Shown here piece after piece: positions 1-5,380 of a DNA stretch of 10,320 nucleotides; the stretch's first letter is position 1; each line of letters starts with the position of its first letter. The translations under genes and the position numbers were made by a program. The stretch is from CAYRXE01 sp964428205 (GTDB taxonomy: Bacteria > Patescibacteriota > Gracilibacteria > Peribacterales > Peribacteraceae). The stretch is from the NCBI GenBank assembly GCA_964428205.1, contig CAYRXE010000035.1, forward strand, positions 1-10,320. Direction: 5' to 3'. Under the pieces are notes generated by a model. That model was not told the origin of the DNA and ran no database searches. It worked only from the letters and a program-made list of their open reading frames with translations.

Positions 1-476
1 ACCTCACCAATCTCGCTATCCTGAGCCGAAATCGTGGCGATGGCCTGCTTCTCTTCGCGCTTGCTGACGGTCTTCTTCATCTTATCGAGTTCCGCAGTCA
101 CAGCCTCAACAGCTTTGTTGATGCCGGTCTTAATGGAGATGGCGTTCTTGCCGCTGCCGAGGTGCTTGAGACCTTCCTGCATGATGGCGTGAGCGAGAAC
201 AGTTGCGGTCGTGGTTCCGTCACCAGCTGCGTCGTTGGTCTTGGTGGCAGCTTCTTTCACAAGTTGAGCACCGAGGTTCTCGAATGGATCTGGAAGTTCC
301 ACTTCCTTGGCGACGGTTACACCGTCTTTGGTAACAGTGGGAGCGCCCCAGGACTTTGCGATGGCGACGTTGCGGCCCAGAGGACCCATGGTTGCAGAGA
401 CTGCATTGGCGAGCTTTGCGACGCCGGCGAGGATTCTGCTGCGGGCGTCGGAGCTAAATACGAGTTGCTTAGGCAT
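1..476 (-). CDS. groEL: Chaperonin GroEL, N-terminal part (gene runs off the window)
   Basis: This is the 60-kDa chaperonin that forms the folding chamber capped by GroES and uses ATP to refold proteins in the cytoplasm. About 158 residues are visible, starting MPKQLVFSSDARSRILAG. Family landmarks occur in order: the GAPTVTKDGVTVAKEVEL block near residues 44-61 and AGDGTTTATVLA near 84-95. These supply the nucleotide-binding aspartates, about D51 and D86 here, equivalent to E. coli D52 and D87. The start ATG is the complement of 474-476, and the N-terminal alignment to E. coli GroEL supports it. The gene lies 43 bases after the groES stop, in the standard groES-groEL order. No SD precedes it; the leader is pyrimidine rich and built from a 7-bp repeat. 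The C-terminal part lies outside the window. Identity is certain from sequence. Confidence 0.98.
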   Translation of the reverse strand, partial: MPKQLVFSSDARSRILAGVAKLANAVSATMGPLGRNVAIAKSWGAPTVTKDGVTVAKEVELPDPFENLGAQLVKEAATKTNDAAGDGTTTATVLAHAIMQEGLKHLGSGKNAISIKTGINKAVEAVTAELDKMKKTVSKREEKQAIATISAQDSEIGE

Positions 477-483
477 GATAAGG

Positions 484-518
484 AGAATGAAGAATGTAGA
501 ATGAAGAATTCAGAATGG
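484..518. repeat. Five tandem copies of a 7-bp unit AGAATGN in the groES-groEL spacer
   Basis: Reading the plus strand, AGAATG occurs at 484, 491, 498 and 512, and AGAATT at 505, each followed by one variable base. This gives an exact 7-base period over 35 bases. On the coding (minus) strand the unit reads NCATTCT. The array fills nearly all of the 43-base spacer between the groES stop (520-522) and the groEL start (474-476). Copy-number change by slippage would alter the spacing between the two genes without touching either reading frame. Confidence 0.85.
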
Positions 519-519
519 A

Positions 520-855
520 TTACTCGACGATGCCGAGAATGGAATCGCAGTGGAGGACTTTGACTTCGACGGTTTTGCCGTCTTCGCTCTTGAGCTTCAC
601 GTCGTCTCCGGCGTACTTACCAAAGAGAACCGTGTCGCCGACTTTGAGGAAGTCCTGAGGATTCACATTGTCTTTGCCCAGGCCTCCTTTGCCGAGTGCG
701 AGCACCATACCCTGCTGTGGCTTTTCGCCACTGGCGGTATCTGGAATGATGATTCCCGAAGAGGTCGTCTGCTCCTTTTCGAGAGGCATCACGACAACAC
801 GGTCACCGATAGGACGAATGGACACCTCGAGCTTTATAGGAGAATGTTTAGACAT
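520..855 (-). CDS. groES: Co-chaperonin GroES
   Basis: This 10-kDa co-chaperonin forms the heptameric lid on GroEL. The 111-residue product carries the family pattern: IRPIGDRVVV near residues 13-22, a mobile loop around 26-40 (EKEQTTSSGIIIPDTASGEK), VGDTVLFGKYAGDDVK in the core and the C-terminal DSILGIVE. The family usually has about 95 residues. Here an N-terminal extension of about 12 residues (MSKHSPIKLEVS) precedes the first beta strand. No other in-frame ATG lies near the usual start, so the extension appears real. The gene is first in an operon with groEL. A sigma-70-type promoter and a CIRCE-like inverted repeat lie just upstream, pointing to heat-shock control by an HrcA-type repressor; no hrcA gene is in the window. 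There is no SD; the leader just before the ATG contains the pyrimidine run TCCTCTC. Confidence 0.97.
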   Translation of the reverse strand: MSKHSPIKLEVSIRPIGDRVVVMPLEKEQTTSSGIIIPDTASGEKPQQGMVLALGKGGLGKDNVNPQDFLKVGDTVLFGKYAGDDVKLKSEDGKTVEVKVLHCDSILGIVE

Positions 856-877
856 AAAATGAGAGGATAAGTTGGAA

Positions 878-904
878 TTAGCAGTCGGTATTGTAGACTG
901 CTAA
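878..904. promoter_or_regulatory. CIRCE-like operator (probable HrcA site), variant arms
   Basis: A perfect 9-base inverted repeat, TTAGCAGTC at 878-886 and GACTGCTAA at 896-904, is separated by 9 bases. The HrcA operator consensus is TTAGCACTC-N9-GAGTGCTAA. Arm length, spacing and position just before groES all match. Each arm differs from consensus at one position, and the two changes are symmetrical, so dyad symmetry is kept. The predicted groES -10 box lies inside the 9-base spacer, so bound repressor would block RNA polymerase. Assignment to HrcA is inference. Confidence 0.9.
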
Positions 905-917
905 TGACCCCTGTCAA
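890..917 (-). promoter_or_regulatory. groESL promoter (sigma-70 type)
   Basis: On the minus strand TTGACA (complement of 912-917) is followed after 16 bases by TACAAT (complement of 890-895). This is a full -35 match and a five-of-six -10 match. The -10 box sits in the CIRCE spacer. The predicted transcript start is about 880-884, giving a leader of roughly 25-30 bases to the groES ATG. Confidence 0.75.
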
Positions 918-947
918 TTGTTGGCTATTGGCTGCCAATCTCAAGTA

Positions 948-975
948 TTGACAAATTAAGATAATATTGTAATCT
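948..975 (+). promoter_or_regulatory. Promoter of the Asn-rich lipoprotein gene; mRNA likely leaderless
   Basis: TTGACA at 948-953 is followed after 16 bases by TAATCT at 970-975. The ATG at 984 is 8 bases beyond the -10 box, which is about where transcription should begin. The promoter runs away from the groES promoter, with about 30 bases between the two -35 boxes. Confidence 0.55.
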
Positions 976-983
976 TGGTTCCT

Positions 984-1712
984 ATGCAGCGCAGCCTTAC
1001 GACATCGGCCTTGGTTTTAGCCCTTTTCTTGAGTGCCTGTTCGGGTAGCTCTTCGGTCGATTCTGCTCAGACGCAGTCGAGTAGCACTGCTGGAGTACGC
1101 GTGTCTGTGGTGGGTTTGGATATGCCTGGTGAGAACGTGCTCGTAGGAAGTTCATCTTCTGCGGATGATGTCGGTATCTCCGGATACCAAGTCGAAGCCA
1201 ATAAACTCTTTCGTTCTAAGTTTGAAGGAATGGAACGTCAGCAGAGTCAGAACGCCAATCAAAACGCTCATCAGATGAATGGGTACCAGGATGGTTCCTT
1301 CAATGCCAACTCCAACTCTGTGTACGGTCAGTTCACGTACGACTCCAATGGTCAGCTGATCAATGGATCAAATTCGAATGGTTCCACGAACATGAATGGA
1401 AAGGGATCCTACAACGGTTCAGTTTCTGGAAATGGAAATATGAACGGCAATGTGAATGGATCCACAAACGGATCTTCGAATACTTCCGGTAACTTTAATA
1501 ACGCCTTCAACAATACCTCTACGAACACAGGTAATCGTTCGACGTACTCGTACATCACGAGCTGCAATGGCGAATCCTTCTTACAACGCCTTGGACTCGA
1601 AGGTCAGTGTGGTGGGGTCGGTTGGACGTTCCCAGGCCTTGTCGACGGCAACTGTCCCGTGACTGCGTGCATCATTAACGTGGATGGCGACACGCCGTTT
1701 GGTCCTCTCTAA
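984..1712 (+). CDS. Asn/Gly/Ser-rich lipoprotein, function unknown
   Basis: The 242-residue product begins MQRSLTTSALVLALFLSAC, a lipoprotein signal peptide with lipobox LSAC and lipidated Cys19, so it should be anchored on the outer face of the membrane. Residues 20-40 are Ser rich. Residues about 90-185 are a low-complexity Asn/Gly/Ser tract with many NG and NGS steps. The C-terminal part (about 188-242) is less biased and holds four cysteines (C194, C209, C224, C229) that could form disulfides outside the cell. I do not recognise a family. The start was set at the ATG at 984 because the signal peptide begins there and a promoter ends 8 bases before it; a TTG at 975 would overlap that -10 box. 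The gene is single, divergent from groES and convergent with the M23 gene, 5 bases apart. A surface spacer or adhesin-like role is possible but unsupported. Confidence 0.85.
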   Translation: MQRSLTTSALVLALFLSACSGSSSVDSAQTQSSSTAGVRVSVVGLDMPGENVLVGSSSSADDVGISGYQVEANKLFRSKFEGMERQQSQNANQNAHQMNGYQDGSFNANSNSVYGQFTYDSNGQLINGSNSNGSTNMNGKGSYNGSVSGNGNMNGNVNGSTNGSSNTSGNFNNAFNNTSTNTGNRSTYSYITSCNGESFLQRLGLEGQCGGVGWTFPGLVDGNCPVTACIINVDGDTPFGPL

Positions 1713-1717
1713 TTCTT

Positions 1718-2338
1718 TTACTGAGATTCCGTCTGCCAGTACGGCACGATGGGTTCTTTGAGGATATCCATAGACGTAGGAATGTAGTCTGCAGGATCCA
1801 AGAAGTTGGCGATCTCTGCTTCGGTTTGCACGTAGCCGAGCATCACGATGTCGTAGCCTTTGTGGATCCCTAAGTGCAAATGCTTGCGGTTGCCGTCGCT
1901 ATCGCGACTGCGTGCAGCACCCAGTGATCCAATCTTTGTGCCTGCACTCAGTGTTTTGCCAACCTTGGGTAGCTCTTCAACAGTCAGATGCCCGTAGAGC
2001 ACGGTCACTTTTTGCTTACTCAGCGTGCAACGCTGCACGACCACACCGCCGTAGCCCTCGGCAAAACCGGAGTAGACCACTTTGCCTTTGCACAGGGCGA
2101 AGATGGGCACTTCGCTATTCAACTCTTCTGCACTCACTTCAAAATCTTCACCCACGTGGTATCCCTCAAACCGTTCCGGTGGGGTAATGGGGTTCTTCTC
2201 TGGATCAGGAGAAACGTGCAATCCAAAGTGGAGCGGTGTGGCACGACGTGAGGCATCTTTTATCGGCTCAGCAGTAGCAGCTGATGCAGAGCAACCGGTG
2301 AGTACGACAAGACAAAGGAAAGCGAGAATGTGTTTCAT
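1718..2338 (-). CDS. M23 (LytM-type) metallopeptidase lipoprotein
   Basis: The 206-residue product starts MKHILAFLCLVVLTGC, a lipoprotein signal with lipidated Cys16. The mature part carries the zinc-peptidase pattern of family M23: HVGED at 61-65 (ligands H61 and D65), LYGHL at 114-118 (H117) and HLHLGIH at 153-159 (the HxH motif, H153 and H155). All expected metal and catalytic residues are present, so it may be an active cell-wall endopeptidase cutting peptidoglycan cross-bridges or stem peptides. Many M23 proteins are instead regulators, but those usually lose ligands. The N-terminal region before residue 55 is a short linker, and there is no LysM or coiled coil. No SD is seen. The terminator of the doxX-family gene lies only about 40 bases upstream, so this gene needs its own promoter in 2339-2376; I could not identify one. 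Confidence 0.9.
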   Translation of the reverse strand: MKHILAFLCLVVLTGCSASAATAEPIKDASRRATPLHFGLHVSPDPEKNPITPPERFEGYHVGEDFEVSAEELNSEVPIFALCKGKVVYSGFAEGYGGVVVQRCTLSKQKVTVLYGHLTVEELPKVGKTLSAGTKIGSLGAARSRDSDGNRKHLHLGIHKGYDIVMLGYVQTEAEIANFLDPADYIPTSMDILKEPIVPYWQTESQ

Positions 2339-2376
2339 GCCTACGTAGACGCATTCGTGCCGCTTCGCTTACACAC

Positions 2377-2408
2377 AAAAAAACGCGCCGCACTGAGCAG
2401 CGCGTTTT
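2377..2408 (-). terminator. Rho-independent terminator of the DoxX-family gene
   Basis: A perfect 9-base stem pairs 2380-2388 with 2400-2408 around an 11-base loop. On the minus strand the G+C-rich stem (GCGCG) ends in a run of seven T residues (complement of 2377-2383). It lies 13 bases beyond the stop of the gene at 2422-2850 and is the only textbook intrinsic terminator in the window. Confidence 0.9.
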
Positions 2409-2421
2409 GCATTGACGATTA

Positions 2422-2850
2422 TTAGCGGACTTTCTTCTGGAGCATGGCATCGAGTGACCAAGCGCCACCACCGTTCATGATGAGCACGAGACCAATACCA
2501 ATGAGTGCGATGTGGAATTCGTATCCACCTGCACCGGCGAAGAATCCATTCTGTGCGTGTACCAAGATGACAGCACCGAGCATCACGACAGAGATGGCTG
2601 CTGCGCAGAAGCGCGTGAGGAAGCCGAGGATGAGTCCGATTGCTCCAATGGACTCAGCGATGATCACGAGCATGGCGATGATCGATGGAACGCCGAGACC
2701 GGTGAGGAACGCCATGGCGCCGTCGAAGCCCGGGCCGTTGAAGGCACCAACGGCCTTCTGCAAGCCGTGTGGCAAAACAACTGCTGCAAGCGCGAGACGC
2801 AGGATGAGCAGCGAGTAGTCGTATTCGTTCGTAACGAAGAGTTTCTTCAT
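2422..2850 (-). CDS. DoxX-family integral membrane protein
   Basis: The 142-residue product starting MKKLFVTNEYDYSLLILRLA has about four hydrophobic helices (roughly residues 13-30, 55-77, 80-100 and 110-128). It shows DoxX-family features: LPHGLQK after helix 1 (27-32), AESIGAIGLILGFLTR (65-80) and GYEFHIALIGIG before the last helix. DoxX proteins are small membrane proteins; some take part in thiosulfate or quinone chemistry or membrane oxidoreductase complexes, but most have no proven role. The start was chosen at 2850 because MKK plus the first helix begins there, and it has a short leader with the same 9-mer at the same distance as the lipoprotein gene at 6988. Divergent from msrB, which may hint at a redox-stress context. 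A clean terminator follows. Confidence 0.9.
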   Translation of the reverse strand: MKKLFVTNEYDYSLLILRLALAAVVLPHGLQKAVGAFNGPGFDGAMAFLTGLGVPSIIAMLVIIAESIGAIGLILGFLTRFCAAAISVVMLGAVILVHAQNGFFAGAGGYEFHIALIGIGLVLIMNGGGAWSLDAMLQKKVR

Positions 2851-2873
2851 AAATCGAAGAGGGGAATACGGCA
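2851..2873 (-). promoter_or_regulatory. Leader with shared 9-mer TGCCGTATT and pyrimidine run before the DoxX-family gene
   Basis: The minus strand reads TGCCGTATT (complement of 2865-2873), then 14 bases including CCCCTCTTC, then the ATG at 2850. The same 9-mer, also followed by exactly 14 bases with a CCCTCCTC run, precedes the lipoprotein ATG at 6988. It may be an extended -10 element (TG-N-CGTATT) or an untranslated-leader element. A weak alternative promoter, TTGTTC-16-TAGACT (complement of 2896-2901 and 2874-2879), lies just upstream. Confidence 0.4.
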
Positions 2874-2912
2874 AGTCTAGTGTTCTGCCCGCTTGGAACA
2901 ATTGACTTATGG

Positions 2913-2921
2913 TGAGAGAAT
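2913..2921 (+). promoter_or_regulatory. Extended -10 element of msrB; leaderless arrangement
   Basis: TGA-GAGAAT at 2913-2921 fits TG-N plus a four-of-six -10 hexamer and ends exactly 6 bases before the msrB ATG. The same spacing is seen before the genes at 4179 and 7165. TTGACT at 2902-2907 resembles a -35 box but is too close to pair with this -10. Confidence 0.4.
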
Positions 2922-2927
2922 GACCTC

Positions 2928-3293
2928 ATGCAGCATTGGAACACCCTCACGACCGAAGAAGCAGATGTGATTGAGCGCAAAGGGACCGAGCGTCCGTTTA
3001 CCGGTGAGTACGATGCCTTCTTTAAGCCAGGCACGTACGTGTGTCGTCGCTGCAACAATCCGCTCTTCCCTGCGGAAGCAAAGTTTCACAGTGGATGTGG
3101 ATGGCCAAGTTTTGATGATCACTACCCGAATGCTGTCTTGCGCATCCCCGATGCGGATGGTTCACGCACCGAGATCCAATGTGCCAACTGCAAAGGACAT
3201 TTGGGACACGTGTTCGAAGGTGAGCACATGACCGACAAAGACACGCGCCATTGTGTGAATTCACTGAGTATTAGGTTCAAGGCTCAGGAATGA
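2928..3293 (+). CDS. msrB: Peptide methionine-R-sulfoxide reductase MsrB
   Basis: MsrB reduces methionine-R-sulfoxide in proteins back to methionine, normally with thioredoxin as electron donor. The 121-residue product has the full signature: zinc-binding pairs C39/C42 (CRRC) and C85/C88 (CANC), SGCGWPSF at 55-62, GHLGHVFEG at 90-98 and RHCVNSLS at 107-114 with the expected catalytic Cys109. Length is at the short end for the family, and there is no signal peptide or MsrA fusion, so it should be cytoplasmic. The start at 2928 is the only ATG that leaves the normal N-terminus. No SD; a -10-like element ends 6 bases upstream. The stop codon overlaps the -35 box of the tRNA-Leu promoter. Divergent from the DoxX-family gene. 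Confidence 0.97.
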   Translation: MQHWNTLTTEEADVIERKGTERPFTGEYDAFFKPGTYVCRRCNNPLFPAEAKFHSGCGWPSFDDHYPNAVLRIPDADGSRTEIQCANCKGHLGHVFEGEHMTDKDTRHCVNSLSIRFKAQE

Positions 3294-3317
3294 CAGAGAG
3301 ATAATGTGTGCTATTCT
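3290..3317 (+). promoter_or_regulatory. Promoter of tRNA-Leu
   Basis: ATGACA at 3290-3295 and TATTCT at 3312-3317 are separated by 16 bases. A TG at 3309-3310, one base before the -10, makes an extended -10. The -35 box overlaps the msrB TGA stop (3291-3293). Transcription should begin near 3323-3325, about 8-10 bases before the mature tRNA. Confidence 0.6.
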
Positions 3318-3332
3318 CTGCGCGCCCTTTTA

Positions 3333-3418
3333 GCCCGGATGGCGAAATGGCAGACGCGCACGCTTCAGGAGCGTGTGGCCGCAAGGCCGTGGAGGTTCAA
3401 GTCCTCTTCCGGGCACCA
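3333..3418 (+). tRNA. tRNA-Leu (anticodon CAG)
   Basis: The acceptor stem GCCCGGA (3333-3339) pairs with TCCGGGC (3408-3414), followed by A and an encoded CCA (3416-3418). The anticodon loop TTCAGGA gives CAG, which reads CUG leucine codons. The long variable arm folds as GGCC-GCAA-GGCC, typical of class II tRNAs, and the T loop TTCAAGT is intact. It is 86 bases long including CCA. Confidence 0.97.
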
Positions 3419-3419
3419 G

Positions 3420-3722
3420 ATGCATCACATGCAGTGGAAGACTCTTTCTCATCGGCAGCGTGGTGGGCTCATCGGAGCCGCCCTCGCACTGATCATTGTC
3501 GTCGGGTATTTCGTATTTCTTATCAAGTTGCTCATCTTCGATGCGTGGACGGGCATTGCCCAAACCGCGGGTTCTAGCTTTTCTAATCAAGTTGGGTGGA
3601 TCGGTATCTACGGATTTCTCGCACTCGTGATCTCGGGCGCGATTGGCATGGTTGCACTTCCCATTCTTTTTGGATTGGGATCTGCACTGGGTTGGCTGCG
3701 TGACAAGCTTTCGAAGTCGTAA
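3420..3722 (+). CDS. Small membrane protein, function unknown, abutting tRNA-Leu
   Basis: The ORF encodes 100 residues from the ATG at 3420, or 97 from the ATG at 3429. The first residues are basic (KTLSHRQR). Two strongly hydrophobic stretches follow, near residues 15-39 and 59-91, ending in the basic tail WLRDKLSKS. Both ends would then lie in the cytoplasm. The second stretch is Gly/Ala rich and could be one long helix or a re-entrant pair. I do not recognise a family. The frame is open upstream through the tRNA, but a start inside or before the tRNA is not credible. There is no SD and no separate promoter seen, so it may be expressed from the tRNA promoter. Its stop codon directly touches the stop of the convergent VOC gene. 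Choice between the two starts is uncertain. Confidence 0.7.
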   Translation: MHHMQWKTLSHRQRGGLIGAALALIIVVGYFVFLIKLLIFDAWTGIAQTAGSSFSNQVGWIGIYGFLALVISGAIGMVALPILFGLGSALGWLRDKLSKS

Positions 3723-4118
3723 TTACTTCTTCGGCAAATCCTCCCACAGACCAATCACGTTACCACTGGGGTCTTTGGCGTACGCATAGAACCCCATGCC
3801 CATCATGTCGACCTTGGGCATGACGGTGGATCCGCCAGCTGCTTCAATCTGCTTGAGCTTCTCATCAATAGACGAAACCGTGATGGCAAACACGGGAGCT
3901 TTGACGTGCTCAGTCCTCTTCATAATTCCTCCGTTGATAGCACCTGGCTTGAGTGGCATGCGCGTTGCTTCATCAATCGGGGTTGTGTGTACACCGATGT
4001 ACGTGCTGCCGTCTGGCATAGGCCAGTCTTGGAGCTTCCAATCGAACATGTCTGCATAGAACTTGCGAGAGACCTCGAGGTCATCGACAGGAATTTCGAA
4101 GTGCACGAGTGGGTCCAT
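3723..4118 (-). CDS. VOC-superfamily (glyoxalase/bleomycin-resistance-like) protein
   Basis: The 131-residue product begins MDPLVHFEIPVDDLEVSRKFY, the typical first strand and helix of a VOC domain. It has the second beta-alpha-beta module PVFAITVSSIDEKLKQIEAAGG (75-96) and the closing motif DPSGNVIGLWE (116-126). H6 and E126 stand where metal ligands are often found. VOC proteins include glyoxalases, dioxygenases, epimerases and resistance proteins, and the substrate cannot be told from sequence. The overall pattern resembles small single-domain VOC proteins often annotated as glyoxalase-like. An upstream in-frame start at 4169 would add 17 residues unlike the family, so 4118 was chosen. It is divergent from the cysteine desulfurase gene, with overlapping promoters, and convergent with the small membrane protein gene with no base between the stops. 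Confidence 0.9.
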   Translation of the reverse strand: MDPLVHFEIPVDDLEVSRKFYADMFDWKLQDWPMPDGSTYIGVHTTPIDEATRMPLKPGAINGGIMKRTEHVKAPVFAITVSSIDEKLKQIEAAGGSTVMPKVDMMGMGFYAYAKDPSGNVIGLWEDLPKK

Positions 4119-4126
4119 AGGAGTTG

Positions 4127-4156
4127 AGCATACATGATTCCTTAATGACTCGTTAA
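4127..4156 (-). promoter_or_regulatory. Promoter of the VOC gene
   Basis: On the minus strand TTAACG (complement of 4151-4156) is followed after 18 bases by TATGCT (complement of 4127-4132), 8 bases before the ATG at 4118. Both boxes match four of six. The leader would be one or two bases at most. Confidence 0.4.
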
Positions 4157-4172
4157 TCTTTTGTGCCATACT
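4145..4172 (+). promoter_or_regulatory. Promoter of the cysteine desulfurase operon; leaderless arrangement
   Basis: ATGACT at 4145-4150 and CATACT at 4167-4172 are 16 bases apart, with TG at 4164-4165 forming an extended -10 (TGC-CATACT). The -10 ends 6 bases before the ATG at 4179. The region overlaps the oppositely oriented VOC promoter, so the two genes may compete for polymerase or share control. Confidence 0.5.
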
Positions 4173-4178
4173 GTGTTC

Positions 4179-5378
4179 ATGAGCCTCTTTGGTACATCGA
4201 AGGCTGCTTCACTTGCAGAGAGTTTCGCATATCTACCTAAGACTTCTTGTTATCTCGACAGCGCTTGTCAGACATTGCGTCCTCAAGAAGTGATCGATGC
4301 AGAAGCTTGCTACTACCATGAGTTCAATGCGTGTGCTGGTAGAACAAAGTATGCCTGGGGCAGAAAGACGGATGACGAAGTCCGTGCCGCGCGAGAAGAC
4401 GTACTGGAGTACCTGGGAGTTTCTTCGAAAGACTATGTCGTCGCATTCACACTCAACACCACCTACGGCATCAACCTGGTTGTGCATCAGTTGAATGCTG
4501 CAAACTTCCATCGCATTGTCACCTCCGACATTGAGCATAATTCCGTCATGCTTCCCACCATCACGTGGGCGGAGCGAAACAAGAAAGAGAGGCTGGTGCT
4601 TTCTCGAGCGCAAGACGGAGCTCTTCTCTATACAAAAGATCAACTCGAAAAATCCGTCGTGCTGGTAAACACCATGAGCAACATCGATGGGCGTGTGCTG
4701 ACGAACGTCAGAGATCTTGTGTCGGATACACACGCTGCAGGCGGCATTGTTCTTCTGGATGCAGCGCAACACATGGCGCATGACATACGTATGCTTCGCA
4801 ATGTGGCTTTCGACGCCCTCTTTTTTTCGTCGCACAAAATGTACGGACCCAGCCTTGGCATTGTGGTCATTCGTCGAGATCTTCTTGCAGGGCTTCAGCA
4901 TTTTCTGTTGGGAGGCGGGACTGTGCACGATGTGACTCTCGACAGTTACACGCTGCTTCGAGCACCGGGAGAAGAGCATGCGCCGCTCGAGGTAGGGTTG
5001 CAGAATTGGGCGGCAATCGTAGGATTTCGCGAGGCACTTTCTTGGTTGCGAAATCAAAAGGATCGACACGAGCGTGAGCAGAGACTAGCGGATCAACTCT
5101 TCACCGGATTGCAGAACATCCCACGAGTGCACTTGGTGAATACCTCGGCGTCGTCAGTCGTAAGTTTTTGGATTGATGGATTGGATGCACACAAAGCAGC
5201 ACTTCTCTTGGATGAAGCCGGCGTGCAATGTCGCACAGGTCATTTTTGTTGCCATGCGTATCTGCAACACGTGCAAAACTTCCCTCCGCTTGTGCGCGCG
5301 TCGCTGGGGCTGCACTTACAATCAAAGGATATTGAGCATTTCCTCGCGAGTCTGAGGACGATTCTTTCCACTTTTTAG
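4179..5378 (+). CDS. Cysteine desulfurase-like class V aminotransferase (SufS/Csd type)
   Basis: This pyridoxal-phosphate enzyme likely removes sulfur from cysteine, giving alanine and an enzyme persulfide for Fe-S clusters or tRNA thiolation. The 399-residue product has class V landmarks: YLDSACQTLRP (25-35), EHNS (119-122), VNTMSNIDGRV (163-173), LLDAAQHMAHD (192-202, with the cofactor-contacting D194) and SSHKMYGPSLG (217-227), where K220 binds the cofactor. RTGHFCCHAYL (352-362) aligns with the SufS active-site loop RTGHHCAQP, placing the sulfur-accepting cysteine at C357; C358 is an unusual second cysteine. Length is normal. The start at 4179 was preferred over an upstream TTG that would lie in the promoter. 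No SufBCD or IscU gene is visible; the partner two bases downstream is a membrane CXXC protein. It could instead act on selenocysteine or another cysteine derivative. Confidence 0.88.
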   Translation: MSLFGTSKAASLAESFAYLPKTSCYLDSACQTLRPQEVIDAEACYYHEFNACAGRTKYAWGRKTDDEVRAAREDVLEYLGVSSKDYVVAFTLNTTYGINLVVHQLNAANFHRIVTSDIEHNSVMLPTITWAERNKKERLVLSRAQDGALLYTKDQLEKSVVLVNTMSNIDGRVLTNVRDLVSDTHAAGGIVLLDAAQHMAHDIRMLRNVAFDALFFSSHKMYGPSLGIVVIRRDLLAGLQHFLLGGGTVHDVTLDSYTLLRAPGEEHAPLEVGLQNWAAIVGFREALSWLRNQKDRHEREQRLADQLFTGLQNIPRVHLVNTSASSVVSFWIDGLDAHKAALLLDEAGVQCRTGHFCCHAYLQHVQNFPPLVRASLGLHLQSKDIEHFLASLRTILSTF

Positions 5379-5380
5379 CC

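Noticed and set aside
479..488. AAGGAG followed by ATG on the plus strand, looking like an SD and start
   Set aside because: Opens a frame of only five codons and lies within the 7-bp repeat and groEL leader of the other strand.
162..563. Plus-strand ORF of 133 codons over groEL
   Set aside because: Antisense shadow of groEL and the groES-groEL spacer; the opposite strand gives an unmistakable GroEL.
3306..3419. Upstream extension of the small membrane protein through the tRNA
   Set aside because: The frame is open by chance across tRNA-Leu; the tRNA is complete and well folded, so coding there is not credible.
4233..5069. Minus-strand ORF of 278 codons
   Set aside because: Antisense to the cysteine desulfurase; rich in Cys, His and Arg with no recognisable motif.
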